DNA of 64,000 nt. It comes from Amycolatopsis thermoflava N1165 (lineage in GTDB: Bacteria; Actinomycetota; Actinomycetes; Mycobacteriales; Pseudonocardiaceae). Positions 34,149 through 42,108 of this stretch are shown piece after piece. Positions within the stretch are counted from its first letter, which is position 1. The number at the start of each line of letters is the position of its first letter. Position numbers and translations under genes: made by a program. The DNA lies in NCBI RefSeq assembly GCF_000473265.1, contig NZ_KI421511.1, forward strand, positions 1 through 64,000. The letters run 5' to 3'. The notes below the pieces were generated by a model, which searched no databases, had not been told where the DNA came from, and worked only from the letters and a program-made list of their open reading frames with translations.

Positions 34149-34904
34149 TCATCGCAGATACACCCGCTCCGGGTCGACATCTTCGCGCAGCAACCGTAGT
34201 TCGGCCTCGCTCGGCGGTTCGATCACCGTCAGGTCGCCGCCCACCTCCAGCGGCCAGCCGGTGCACTCGCGCGCCTGGTCCACGGTGACGCCCGGGTGCA
34301 GCGCGACCAGCTTCAGCTCCTCGCCGGGGCCGCTGCGCGCGAGGATGCCGAGTTCGGTGATCACCCTGGTGACGCCGAGCCCGGCCGGCCGCACACCGTC
34401 GCCGAGGGCGCGGTCGGGGCCGGGCGAGGTGCAGAAGTCCAGCTCGTCCACAAAGGACCGGGGGTCGTGGCGGCGCATCACCACGAACACCTCGCGCGAG
34501 TTCGCCATGACCTCCATCGCGCCGCCGGAACCGGGCAGCCGCACCTTCGGGGAGTGCCAGTCGCCGATCACCGAGGAGTTCAGGTTGCCCCAGCGGTCGA
34601 TCTGCGCGGCGCCGAGGAACCCGACGTCGATGTGCCCGCCCTGCAGCACGTAGCCGAACAACGCGGGCATCGACAGCACCGCCTCGGCGCCGGTGATCAG
34701 CACCGCGTCGGCGATCGTCTCCGGCAGGTGCGACGGGTGCGCCCCGCACACGCCCGACTCGTAGACGATCTCCAGGTCCGGCGCGACGGTCAGGTGGGCC
34801 AGCGACGCGGCCAGCGTGGGCAGGCCGATGCCGGCGAACACCGTGCGCTTGCCGGCCAGTTCGCGGGAAGCGACCACGGACAGGACTTCGCTTGCTGTTG
34901 TCAT
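34149..34904 (-). CDS. CoA-transferase subunit B (Gct/Pca-type)
   Basis: The 251-residue beta subunit has the family glutamate in IVYESGVCGAHP and the GGHIDVGFLGAAQIDRWGNLN segment. Size and pairing match glutaconate/3-oxoadipate CoA-transferases and IpdB. It forms a complex with the A subunit whose stop lies 2 bases upstream. It transfers CoA between an acyl-CoA and a free acid in the cytoplasm. 3-Oxoadipate is one possible substrate, but this is not certain from sequence. Confidence 0.87.
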   Translation of the reverse strand: MTTASEVLSVVASRELAGKRTVFAGIGLPTLAASLAHLTVAPDLEIVYESGVCGAHPSHLPETIADAVLITGAEAVLSMPALFGYVLQGGHIDVGFLGAAQIDRWGNLNSSVIGDWHSPKVRLPGSGGAMEVMANSREVFVVMRRHDPRSFVDELDFCTSPGPDRALGDGVRPAGLGVTRVITELGILARSGPGEELKLVALHPGVTVDQARECTGWPLEVGGDLTVIEPPSEAELRLLREDVDPERVYLR

Positions 34905-34905
34905 G

Positions 34906-35835
34906 TCAGAGCCTCCGCCCGTAGTTCACCGGTTCGCTCATCGCCTCGCCGACCGCGAGGCCGGCCCAGAACTCCTCGCCCAGCTTGGCGACGTACTCGC
35001 CGTGGTCGGCCGTGCCGTGCACCCACTCCGCCATCCACGCGGCCAGTTTCTCCTTGTCCCTGCTGATGCCCGACCACGCGCGGTAGAAGGCGTTGTCGCG
35101 GTCGTAGTAGCCCTGCGCGAACGACGGGTGCGCCCCGCGCGGGACCTCGACCACCGCGTCGACGGCGTGCGCGGGCACGACCGTGCGGTTCGGGTCGGAG
35201 CGGACCACCTCGTCGGCCACGATCTCCTCTACCACGACGATCGCCTTGTCCGCGGCGAACACCGCCTCGGCCTGGACGCCGGTCAGGCCCCAGATCTGGG
35301 TGTTGCCCGCCCGGTCGGCGCGCTGGGCGTGGATGATCGTGACGTCCGGGTTGACCGGCGGGACGACGTAGATCTGCTCGTCGCCGTAGGGGGAGGCGAC
35401 CTTGCGGATGGCCGGGTTGACGCCTGGCAGGTCGGAGCCCGCGTAGGAGCGCAGCGGGTAGAACGGCAGGCGCTGCGCGCCGGCGAGGTAGCGGCAGATC
35501 AGGCCGTAGTGGCTGTACTCCTCGAACTCCAGCGGCTCGGGGTCGGCGTGTTCGATCCGGCGCCGCAGCTCACCCAGCGACCCGGCGGAGGAGTTGCCGA
35601 CGAACGACGACACCAGCTTGCGCACGCACCCGCCGGCGAGCATCTGGTCGACGACGATGTCCGCGGTCATCCGGACGACGGTGAGGTCGCGGCGGCCCTG
35701 GCGGATGATCTCGTGCCCGGCCGCGGTGGGGATGAGGTGCGTGAACCCCTCCAGCGCGACGGTGTCCCCGTCGTGCACGTAAGCCGCGACGGCGTCGCGC
35801 AGGCTCATCGTCTTGTCCGGACCCGGGCGGGGCAT
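34906..35835 (-). CDS. CoA-transferase subunit A (Gct/Pca-type)
   Basis: The 309-residue alpha subunit starts with MSLRDAVAAYVHDGDTVALEGFTH after a short leader and contains VVRMTADIVVDQMLAGGCVRKL and VDVVVEVP-like segments typical of GctA. The ATG at 35835 is preceded by AGGAGCG; a longer frame to 35904 would cover the operator. It is the first gene of the acyl-CoA operon and is divergent from the lysR gene. Confidence 0.87.
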   Translation of the reverse strand: MPRPGPDKTMSLRDAVAAYVHDGDTVALEGFTHLIPTAAGHEIIRQGRRDLTVVRMTADIVVDQMLAGGCVRKLVSSFVGNSSAGSLGELRRRIEHADPEPLEFEEYSHYGLICRYLAGAQRLPFYPLRSYAGSDLPGVNPAIRKVASPYGDEQIYVVPPVNPDVTIIHAQRADRAGNTQIWGLTGVQAEAVFAADKAIVVVEEIVADEVVRSDPNRTVVPAHAVDAVVEVPRGAHPSFAQGYYDRDNAFYRAWSGISRDKEKLAAWMAEWVHGTADHGEYVAKLGEEFWAGLAVGEAMSEPVNYGRRL

Positions 35836-35873
35836 CGTCGCGCTCCTGTGCTGCTCGTGGATGGGGCGGTCTT

Positions 35874-35913
35874 CACCGTGCCACCGAGATTGATTAGTGT
35901 CCAATACCGAATC
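35874..35913 (-). promoter_or_regulatory. LysR-regulon element upstream of the CoA-transferase operon
   Basis: Read on the minus strand, GATTCGGTATTGGAC (35913-35899) is followed after 15 bases by TGGCACGGTG (35883-35874). The same two blocks occur in the same order before the MHS transporter gene at 38857-38897. The first block ends 63 bases before the CoA-transferase start codon and also lies 29 bp before lysR. Confidence 0.65.
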
Positions 35914-35942
35914 AGAGTCAGATCAAGACGGAGCTGGTAATA

Positions 35943-36836
35943 ATGGAGCTGCGTTACCTCACGTCCTTCCTGGCCGTGGCTGAGGAGCTGCACTTCGGGC
36001 GCGCCGCCAAGCGGCTGCAGATGGCGCAGCCGCCGCTGTCGCAGCAGATCCGGCAGCTGGAGAAGGAGCTGGGGGTCCAGCTGTTCGAGCGCAACACCCG
36101 CTCGGTGCGGCTGACCAGCGCGGGGGAGTCGTTCCTCGGGCCGGTCCGGCGGGTGATGGAGGACCTGGACATCGCGACGAAGGCGGCGCGAGCGGCGGGC
36201 CGGGGCGAGTACGGGCGCGTGACGGTGGGGTTCGCGGGCGCGTCCAGCCACGAGAGCCTGCCGCTGCTGACCCGCGCCGTACGGGCCGCGCATCCGGGGC
36301 TGGAACTGGTGATGCGCGGCCAGACGTACGCGAACGTGGCGCTGGCGCGCGTCGCGGACGGCTCGCTGGACCTGGGGTTCGTGCGGCTGCCGATCACCCA
36401 GCCCGGCGTCGAGGCGCGGGTGATCGACGAGGAGGAGATGATCTGCGCGCTGCCGTCGGACCATCCCCTGGCGCGGCTGGACAAGGTGCCGGTCGAGGCG
36501 CTGGCGGAGGAGGCGTTCGTCAGCTTCCCGGCCAACGCGGGGTCCAGCGTGCGGGACGCGACGGTGCGGGTGTGCGTGTCGGCCGGGTTCAACCCGCGCG
36601 TGGTGCAGGAGGCGCCGGACTCGTACACGATCCTCGCGCTGGTGGCCGCCGGGGTCGGGGTGACGTTGACGGTGTCGTCGTGTCAGCACATCCAGCAGAC
36701 GGGGCTGGCGTACCGGCCGCTGGCGGGGGAGCCGGTGCGGTTGCAGGCCGCGCTGGCCTGGCGGCCGGACAACCCGTCGGCGGCGTTGCGGACGGTGCTG
36801 GCGATCGCGGAGCAGGCGTTGCCTACGCCTGCTTAG
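35943..36836 (+). CDS. LysR-family transcriptional regulator
   Basis: The 297-residue protein has the N-terminal LysR HTH (LHFGRAAKRLQMAQPPLSQQIRQLEKELG) and a BenM/CatM-like effector domain beginning around VTVGFAGASSHESLPLL. Members of this branch respond to aromatic-acid intermediates such as muconate or benzoate, known from the family. It is divergent from the CoA-transferase operon, and a 15-bp element shared with the 38936 transporter gene lies in the gap, so both are probable targets. The 290-bp gap after it holds no gene I can support. Confidence 0.9.
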   Translation: MELRYLTSFLAVAEELHFGRAAKRLQMAQPPLSQQIRQLEKELGVQLFERNTRSVRLTSAGESFLGPVRRVMEDLDIATKAARAAGRGEYGRVTVGFAGASSHESLPLLTRAVRAAHPGLELVMRGQTYANVALARVADGSLDLGFVRLPITQPGVEARVIDEEEMICALPSDHPLARLDKVPVEALAEEAFVSFPANAGSSVRDATVRVCVSAGFNPRVVQEAPDSYTILALVAAGVGVTLTVSSCQHIQQTGLAYRPLAGEPVRLQAALAWRPDNPSAALRTVLAIAEQALPTPA

Positions 36837-37125
36837 CGGTTCTGGCGGATCGGGTGTTCCTCGAATCGGCGCCGGCAGCGGATTTCCCAGCGGGTCCGCG
36901 GGCGTCAGAACTTGTGCGGCAGGGCGGTGTTTTGCTCGACCACCCCGTGGTGGACGCCAGGCCGGAGCCGTGCTCGGTGCCGCGGCGGGCGAAGCGCGGC
37001 GAGCCATCGATCGCGGCCCGGGCCAGTCGATCGGCCCTGCCGCGTTCAGCTTGGCCGGCAGCAGCTCGTGCGACTGCCGCCGCTCCCCGGCCTGGTCTCC
37101 CACGGCAGCGCCCGTGTGCGGGGGC

Positions 37126-37752
37126 TCAGCGCTTTGCCTGCGTGCCGTGGGGTGACACGCCGAGCAGGGGAAGCCATACGGTGTCCACGATCTCGACGAT
37201 CGCCTCGTCCGGCACCGCGCCCATGCGCATCAGCATGTCGTGGCGCAGCAGGTCGAAGGGCAGGTTCACCAGGCGCGCGGACCGCGGCTCGTCCGCGAGC
37301 TCGCCGCGTTCGACGGCGCGCTCGACGAGCGCCGCGAAGGGGGGCGTCTGGTCCGCGGGGCGGAGGCGGCCGCGCAGGTCGTCGAACGTTGTTCCGGTCT
37401 CGCGGAAGTAGTCCGCCAGTTGGATGCGCAGGAGCACCACCGCGCGGGACCGCTCGGCGTTGATCGTGCGCAGGAGTGCGAGGGCGTCCTGGCGCAGGCT
37501 GCCGGTGTCGGGAGGGATGTCGAGTGGGCGCCAGTGCCGGGCGAGTGTGGCGACGAGGAGGTCCTCGCGCTGCGGCCAGCGGCGGTAGAGCACCGGCTTG
37601 CTGGTGCCCGCGCGCGTCGCGACGACCTCGTAGGTGAAGCCGTGGTAGCCCTGCTCGACCAGGACCTCCCAGGCGGCATCGGTGATCGCGTTCTCCAGGG
37701 TGGCACCCCTGCGTCGCGTGGAAATGCCGTCCGTGCGCTGCCGCTCACCCAT
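37126..37752 (-). CDS. TetR-family transcriptional regulator
   Basis: The 208-residue protein has a TetR HTH (ATLENAITDAAWEVLVEQGYHGFTYEVVATRAGTSKPVLYRRWPQREDL) and a TetR_C_16-like ligand domain. Start choice is ATG 37752 or GTG 37755, one codon apart. It is divergent from the quinone-oxidoreductase-like gene, with palindromes in the gap that may be its operator. That gene is the likely target. Confidence 0.88.
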   Translation of the reverse strand: MGERQRTDGISTRRRGATLENAITDAAWEVLVEQGYHGFTYEVVATRAGTSKPVLYRRWPQREDLLVATLARHWRPLDIPPDTGSLRQDALALLRTINAERSRAVVLLRIQLADYFRETGTTFDDLRGRLRPADQTPPFAALVERAVERGELADEPRSARLVNLPFDLLRHDMLMRMGAVPDEAIVEIVDTVWLPLLGVSPHGTQAKR

Positions 37753-37793
37753 CACTGCCCCATGTCTTCAGCCATTCGGTTAGATCCGCTTGC

Positions 37794-37852
37794 GTATCTT
37801 AACCCGCGGACGTAGCCTCGGAGCCATAAGATACCAAGCCGTTTCTAAACGG
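37794..37852. promoter_or_regulatory. palindromes between tetR and the quinone-oxidoreductase gene
   Basis: GTATCTTA (37794-37801) and TAAGATAC (37827-37834) are perfect inverted 8-mers whose centres are 33 bp, about three helical turns, apart. CCGTTTCTAAACGG (37839-37852) is a separate perfect 14-bp palindrome just before the ribosome-binding site. Either could be the TetR operator. Confidence 0.5.
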
Positions 37853-37864
37853 GGGGAGACCCGC

Positions 37865-38830
37865 ATGTCCACGATCAACGCCGCCCTGGTGGAGTCCTTC
37901 GCCGAGCCGCCGCACTTCCGCTCCGTCCCGGCCCCCGAGGCTGGCCCCGGGCAGGAGGTGGTGGACGTCCTCGCCGTCGGCGTGCACCCCGCCACCCGCG
38001 GCATCGCCGCCGGCAAGCACTACACGAGTCCCCAGGCGCTGCCCGCCCTGGCGGGTGCCGACGCCGTCATCCGCAGGACGGACGGCAGCCTCGGCTACGT
38101 CATGCTCATGGGCGCCGGCACCCTGGCCGAGCGCATCGTCGTCGATCCCGCCACCGTCATCCCGGTCCCGGACGGCGCCGACCCCGCACTCGTGGCCGCC
38201 ACCATGAACCCGGCGCTGTCCTCATGGACCGCGCTGCGCACCCGCGTGCCGTTCCAGGCCGGGCAGTCGGTCCTGGTGCACGGCGCGACCGGCAACGCCG
38301 GCTCGATGGCCGTCAAGGTCGCCAAGCACCTCGGCGCGGGGCGGGTGATCGCCGCCGGACGCAACCGCGCCCGCCTCGACGAACTCCTGGACCAGGGCGC
38401 GGACGCCGTTGTCCAGCTCGTCCCCGACGAGGACGCCACCGCGGCCGCGTTCGCCGAGGCGGCCGCCGAGGTCGACGTGGTCCTGGACTACGTGTGGGGG
38501 CAGCCCACCGAACTCGCCATGCGTGCCGTCCTCGGAGCGCGGACCCAGCACACCCGCCTGCTCGACTGGGTGCAGATCGGCGGCATGGGCGGAGACGCGA
38601 TCACCCTGTCCGGGCACCTCATGCGCTCCAACGCGGTCCGGATCCTGGGCAGCGGCTTCGGCGCCGTGGACATGCAGGTCATGCAGCGGGAGTTCACCGA
38701 GCTCGTGGCCGCGATCGCGGCAGGCGGCATGGCCGTGCGCCCGCATCCGTTCCCGCTCGACCAGGTCGCGGCGGCTTGGGCCCACCAGGACGCACCCGGC
38801 GAGCGCACCGTCATCCTGCTGCGCGATTGA
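37865..38830 (+). CDS. quinone-oxidoreductase-like MDR dehydrogenase (zinc-less)
   Basis: The 321-residue medium-chain dehydrogenase/reductase has a GroES-like start and a nucleotide-binding segment VLVHGATGNAGSMAVKVAKHLGAGRVIAAGRN. The zinc-binding cysteine cluster of alcohol dehydrogenases is absent, so it is probably an NADPH:quinone or enone reductase. The ATG at 37865 follows a GGGGGGAGAC stretch. The divergent TetR gene probably regulates it, as is common for electrophile-response pairs. Confidence 0.85.
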   Translation: MSTINAALVESFAEPPHFRSVPAPEAGPGQEVVDVLAVGVHPATRGIAAGKHYTSPQALPALAGADAVIRRTDGSLGYVMLMGAGTLAERIVVDPATVIPVPDGADPALVAATMNPALSSWTALRTRVPFQAGQSVLVHGATGNAGSMAVKVAKHLGAGRVIAAGRNRARLDELLDQGADAVVQLVPDEDATAAAFAEAAAEVDVVLDYVWGQPTELAMRAVLGARTQHTRLLDWVQIGGMGGDAITLSGHLMRSNAVRILGSGFGAVDMQVMQREFTELVAAIAAGGMAVRPHPFPLDQVAAAWAHQDAPGERTVILLRD

Positions 38831-38856
38831 GACGACCGCCGTCTTACCGGCCCCGC

Positions 38857-38897
38857 GATTCGGTATTGGACTCTTCTAGGTCCCGTTTGGCACGGTG
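38857..38897 (+). promoter_or_regulatory. LysR-regulon element upstream of the MHS transporter
   Basis: GATTCGGTATTGGAC (38857-38871) and, 16 bases on, TGGCACGGTG (38888-38897) repeat the two blocks found ahead of the CoA-transferase operon. The first block ends 64 bases before the start codon, against 63 in the other operon. The match implies the same regulator. Confidence 0.65.
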
Positions 38898-38935
38898 TCC
38901 GAGCAACACGGGATCTCAAGGGAGAGAAAATCACC

Positions 38936-40246
38936 ATGAGCACGGCCACGGCGGCCAGACGAGCGGGCATCGGGTCGTTCATCGGCTCGACCATCGAATG
39001 GTTCGACTTCTACATCTACGGCACCGCGTCGGCGCTGGTCTTCGACGAGGTCTTCTTCCCGGAGCTGGACGGGGCGCTCGGCACGCTGGTGGCCTTCGCG
39101 ACGTTCTGGGTCGGCTTCCTCGCGCGCCCGCTGGGCGGGATCATCTTCGGCCACTACGGCGACCGCCTCGGCCGCAAGAAGACGCTCGTCATCACGCTGC
39201 TGATGATGGGCATCTCGACCACGCTGATCGGCGTCCTGCCCTCTTATGCGCAGATCGGCGTCGCCGCGCCGTTGCTCCTCATCGCGATCCGCATGGTGCA
39301 GGGCATCGGCCTCGGCGGGGAGTGGGGCGGCTCCGTCCTCATCGCCTCCGAGCACGCGCCCAAGGGCAAGTCGATCCTCTACGGCGCGTTCGCCCAGCAG
39401 GGCTCGCCCGTCGGCAACACGCTGAGCACCGTCTGCTTCCTGGCGATCAGCCAGCTGCCCGACGACGCGTTCACCTCGTGGGGCTGGCGCCTGCCGTTCC
39501 TGTTCTCCGCGCTGCTGGTGATCGTCGGCCTGTTCATCCGGCTGCGGGTCGCCGAATCGCCGGCCATGGCGAACCTCATCGAGAAGAAGGCGGTCGCCAA
39601 ACTGCCGTTCACCGAGGTGCTCCGCACGCAGCCGCTGCTGATCGTCCTCGGCATCGGCGCCTGCACCATCGGCCTGTCGGCCACCTACTTCAAGTCGACG
39701 TTCGCCTTGTCCTGGGCGACTTCGGACCTCAGCTTCGACAAGAGCTCGTTCCTCACGATCATCCTGGTCGCCAACATCACGCAGATCCTGGTGCAGCCGT
39801 GGGGCGCGGTGATCGCGACCAAGATGCGCAGCTGGTCCCGCGCGGTGATCGTGATGCTGGTGCCGGAGATCCTGCTGATGCCGCTGATGTTCCTGTTCAT
39901 CGGCACCGAGAACTACGCGCTCGCGATGGTCGGCACCGCGGTCGCCACCGTGCCGCACTGCCTGTACTACGCGGCGCTGGCCGGGATGCTCGCCAGCCGC
40001 TTCCCCGCGAACGTGCGCTACACCGGCATCTCCCTGTGCTACCAGCTGTGCGGCACCCTGCTCGGCGGCACCACGCCGATCGTGGGCCAGTTCCTGCTGA
40101 ACCAGACCGGGTCGATCGTCGCGGTGATCGTGTACGCGGTGTTCCAGGTGGTGCTGACGCTGGGCTGCATGCTCGCGTTGCTGCGCAAGCCGAACTACGA
40201 CGAGCGCGCCGGCGAGGAATCCGGCGCGCAGACCGTCGCGGCCTGA
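38936..40246 (+). CDS. MFS transporter, metabolite:H+ symporter (MHS) type
   Basis: The 436-residue membrane protein has about twelve hydrophobic segments and the MHS hallmarks GSTIEWFDFYIYGTASALVF and the loop FGHYGDRLGRKKTL. It imports an organic acid or aromatic acid with protons. A GGGAGAGAAA ribosome-binding site precedes the ATG. The upstream LysR-type element ties it to the acyl-CoA operon 3 kb away, so it may import that pathway's substrate. The MaoC gene follows after 14 bp. Confidence 0.9.
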   Translation: MSTATAARRAGIGSFIGSTIEWFDFYIYGTASALVFDEVFFPELDGALGTLVAFATFWVGFLARPLGGIIFGHYGDRLGRKKTLVITLLMMGISTTLIGVLPSYAQIGVAAPLLLIAIRMVQGIGLGGEWGGSVLIASEHAPKGKSILYGAFAQQGSPVGNTLSTVCFLAISQLPDDAFTSWGWRLPFLFSALLVIVGLFIRLRVAESPAMANLIEKKAVAKLPFTEVLRTQPLLIVLGIGACTIGLSATYFKSTFALSWATSDLSFDKSSFLTIILVANITQILVQPWGAVIATKMRSWSRAVIVMLVPEILLMPLMFLFIGTENYALAMVGTAVATVPHCLYYAALAGMLASRFPANVRYTGISLCYQLCGTLLGGTTPIVGQFLLNQTGSIVAVIVYAVFQVVLTLGCMLALLRKPNYDERAGEESGAQTVAA

Positions 40247-40260
40247 AGGGAGTGACTTCG

Positions 40261-40719
40261 ATGCCGGTGGTGGCGAACGGGATTCCGGAGATCCTGGCGC
40301 TCGCGGGGCGCGACCTGGGCCGCTCGTCGTGGCGGGAGGTGACGCAGGAGCTGATCGACGCCTACGCCGAGGTGTCCGGGGACCACCAGTGGATCCACAC
40401 CGACCCCGTCCGCGCGGCGGAGGGCCCGTTCGGCCGCACGATCGCCCACGGCTACATGACCCTGAGCTGGGGCATCCCGATGGTCGCCGAGCTGCTCCAG
40501 GTCACCGGCGTCGGCATGGCCCTGAACTACGGGGTCAACAAGGTCCGCTTCCCGGCGCCCGTCCCGGTCGGCAGCCGGGTGCGGCTGCACGCCGAGATCG
40601 CCGCGGTCGAGGAGGTCGGCCGCGGCGGGGTGCAGGTGACGCGGAACTTCACCTTCGAGATCGAGGGCTCGGCGAAACCGGCCTGTGTGGCGGAATCCCT
40701 GACCCGCTACTACCCGTAA
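40261..40719 (+). CDS. MaoC-family enoyl-CoA hydratase
   Basis: The 152-residue hot-dog-fold protein has the hydratase motif SGDHQWIHTDP followed by FGRTIAHGYMTLS, in which Asp and His are the catalytic pair of (R)-specific enoyl-CoA hydratases. It would hydrate the enoyl-CoA made by the acyl-CoA dehydrogenase. It is co-transcribed with the MHS transporter. With the LysR-linked operon it completes an oxidation sequence: dehydrogenase, hydratase, hydroxyacyl dehydrogenase, CoA-transferase. Confidence 0.88.
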   Translation: MPVVANGIPEILALAGRDLGRSSWREVTQELIDAYAEVSGDHQWIHTDPVRAAEGPFGRTIAHGYMTLSWGIPMVAELLQVTGVGMALNYGVNKVRFPAPVPVGSRVRLHAEIAAVEEVGRGGVQVTRNFTFEIEGSAKPACVAESLTRYYP

Positions 40720-40722
40720 GAC

Positions 40723-40739
40723 ATATCGCGGGCGTATCG
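40723..40739 (+). promoter_or_regulatory. 11-bp-spaced direct repeat ahead of the VanY-like gene
   Basis: ATATCG at 40723-40728 and GTATCG at 40734-40739 begin exactly 11 bp apart, the spacing of OmpR/PhoB-type response-regulator boxes. A similar pair stands ahead of the response-regulator gene (41396-41412). No clear -10 follows. Confidence 0.5.
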
Positions 40740-40785
40740 GAAAGCGCAGACGCCGTGGCAACAGCCTCCCGCCTTCAGTGGAGGT

Positions 40786-41385
40786 ATGAACCACACCCTG
40801 CTACTGCCCGCGCCCGCCCGCCGCGTCCGCCGGATCGTGCTCGTCGGCCTCGCGATCGCCGGGGTGGTGATCGCCGCGCCCGGGGTGCGGCGGCTGTTCG
40901 TGGCCGCCGCGCCGCCGGTCACCGCGCTGGGGGTGGCCGACGGCGTCGTCCCGGACGGCGCGCCGGTCTCGGTGTGGGACGAAACCCCGGCGGTGTGCAA
41001 GCTCGACGCGGACCTCCTCGACGCCCTGCGGCGCGCGGCGAAGGCCGCCGAAGCGGACGGCGTCCGGCTCCGCGTCAACAGCGGCTGGCGCTCGCCCGAG
41101 TACCAGGAGGAGTTGCTACGGCGCGCGGTCGACCGGCACGGCTCGCTCGAGAAGGCCGCCCGCTGGGTCGCGACCCCTGAAACGTCACCGCACGTGGCGG
41201 GCGAAGCCGTCGACATCGGCCCGGCCCGCGCCGCGGCGTGGCTGTCCGTGCACGGCGCCGCGTACGGGCTGTGCCAGATCTACCGCAACGAGCCCTGGCA
41301 CTACGAACTCCGCCCGGACGCGGTCCGCCGCGGCTGCCCGTCGATGTACCCGGACCCGTCGAAAGACCCGCGGATGCGGCGGTGA
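40786..41385 (+). CDS. VanY-like M15 D-Ala-D-Ala carboxypeptidase
   Basis: The 199-residue protein has an N-terminal membrane anchor (residues 15-45) and an M15 zinc peptidase domain. The ligands are His136 and Asp143 in SPHVAGEAVD and His172 in EPWHYE, with Glu169 as base. The domain also carries the VanY-type NSGWRSPEYQEELL. It would trim the terminal D-Ala of cell-wall pentapeptides outside the membrane, the target of glycopeptides. A GGAGGT ribosome-binding site precedes the ATG. It sits before a VanRS-like pair, as in glycopeptide-producing actinomycetes, but no vanHAX genes are present. Confidence 0.85.
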   Translation: MNHTLLLPAPARRVRRIVLVGLAIAGVVIAAPGVRRLFVAAAPPVTALGVADGVVPDGAPVSVWDETPAVCKLDADLLDALRRAAKAAEADGVRLRVNSGWRSPEYQEELLRRAVDRHGSLEKAARWVATPETSPHVAGEAVDIGPARAAAWLSVHGAAYGLCQIYRNEPWHYELRPDAVRRGCPSMYPDPSKDPRMRR

Positions 41386-41395
41386 CCCGCTCCGG

Positions 41396-41427
41396 ATATG
41401 CGGGCGATATGCCGCGCTGCCTAGGCT
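41396..41427 (+). promoter_or_regulatory. direct-repeat box and -10 of the vanR-like gene
   Basis: ATATGC at 41396-41401 and again at 41407-41412 are exact direct repeats 11 bp apart. TAGGCT at 41422-41427 is a -10 candidate 6 bases before the ATG at 41434, so the mRNA is probably leaderless. The box covers the -35 position, as expected for activation by a PhoB-type regulator. Confidence 0.55.
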
Positions 41428-41433
41428 GCGGAC

Positions 41434-42108
41434 ATGCGCGTGCTGATCGTGGAGGACGAGCCCTACCTGGCCGAAGCAGTGCGGGACGGCCTGCGGCTGG
41501 AAGCGATCGCCGCCGACATCGCCGGCGACGGGGACACCGCGCTGGAGCTGCTCAGCGTCAACTCCTACGACCTCGCGGTCCTCGACCGCGACATCCCCGG
41601 CCCTTCCGGCGACGAGATCGCGCGGTACATCATCGCCTCCGGCAGCGGCACCCCGATCCTCATGCTCACCGCCGCCGACCGGATCGACGACAAGGTCTCC
41701 GGGTTCGAGCTCGGCGCCGACGACTACCTCACCAAACCGTTCGAGCTGCGGGAACTGGTCCTGCGGCTGCGCGCGCTCGACCGCAGGCGCGCGCACGCCC
41801 GGCCGCCGGTCCGCGAGATCGCGGGCCTGCGGGTGGACCCGTTCCGCCGGGAGGTCTACCGCGACGGCCGCTACGTCGCGCTCACCCGCAAGCAGTTCGC
41901 CGTGCTGGAAGTCCTCGTCGCCGCCGAAGGCGGGGTGGTGAGCGCCGAGGAGCTGCTGGAGCGGGCCTGGGACGAGAACGCCAACCCGTTCACCAACGCC
42001 GTCCGCATCACCGTGTCCGCCCTGCGCAAACGGCTCGGTGAGCCGTGGCTCATCGCCACCGTGCCCGGCGTCGGCTACCGGATCGACACCGGCGGAGACC
42101 GTGGATAG
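41434..42108 (+). CDS. OmpR/PhoB-family response regulator, VanR-like
   Basis: The 224-residue protein has a receiver domain (acidic pocket VEDE, phosphorylation Asp51 in VLDRDIPG, lysine in YLTKPF) and a winged-helix DNA-binding domain (VALTRKQFAVLEVLVAAEGGVVSAEELL). It overlaps the kinase gene by 8 bases. The location after a VanY-like gene, and similar repeats before both, suggest it activates that gene and itself in response to cell-wall stress or glycopeptides (inference). Confidence 0.9.
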   Translation: MRVLIVEDEPYLAEAVRDGLRLEAIAADIAGDGDTALELLSVNSYDLAVLDRDIPGPSGDEIARYIIASGSGTPILMLTAADRIDDKVSGFELGADDYLTKPFELRELVLRLRALDRRRAHARPPVREIAGLRVDPFRREVYRDGRYVALTRKQFAVLEVLVAAEGGVVSAEELLERAWDENANPFTNAVRITVSALRKRLGEPWLIATVPGVGYRIDTGGDRG

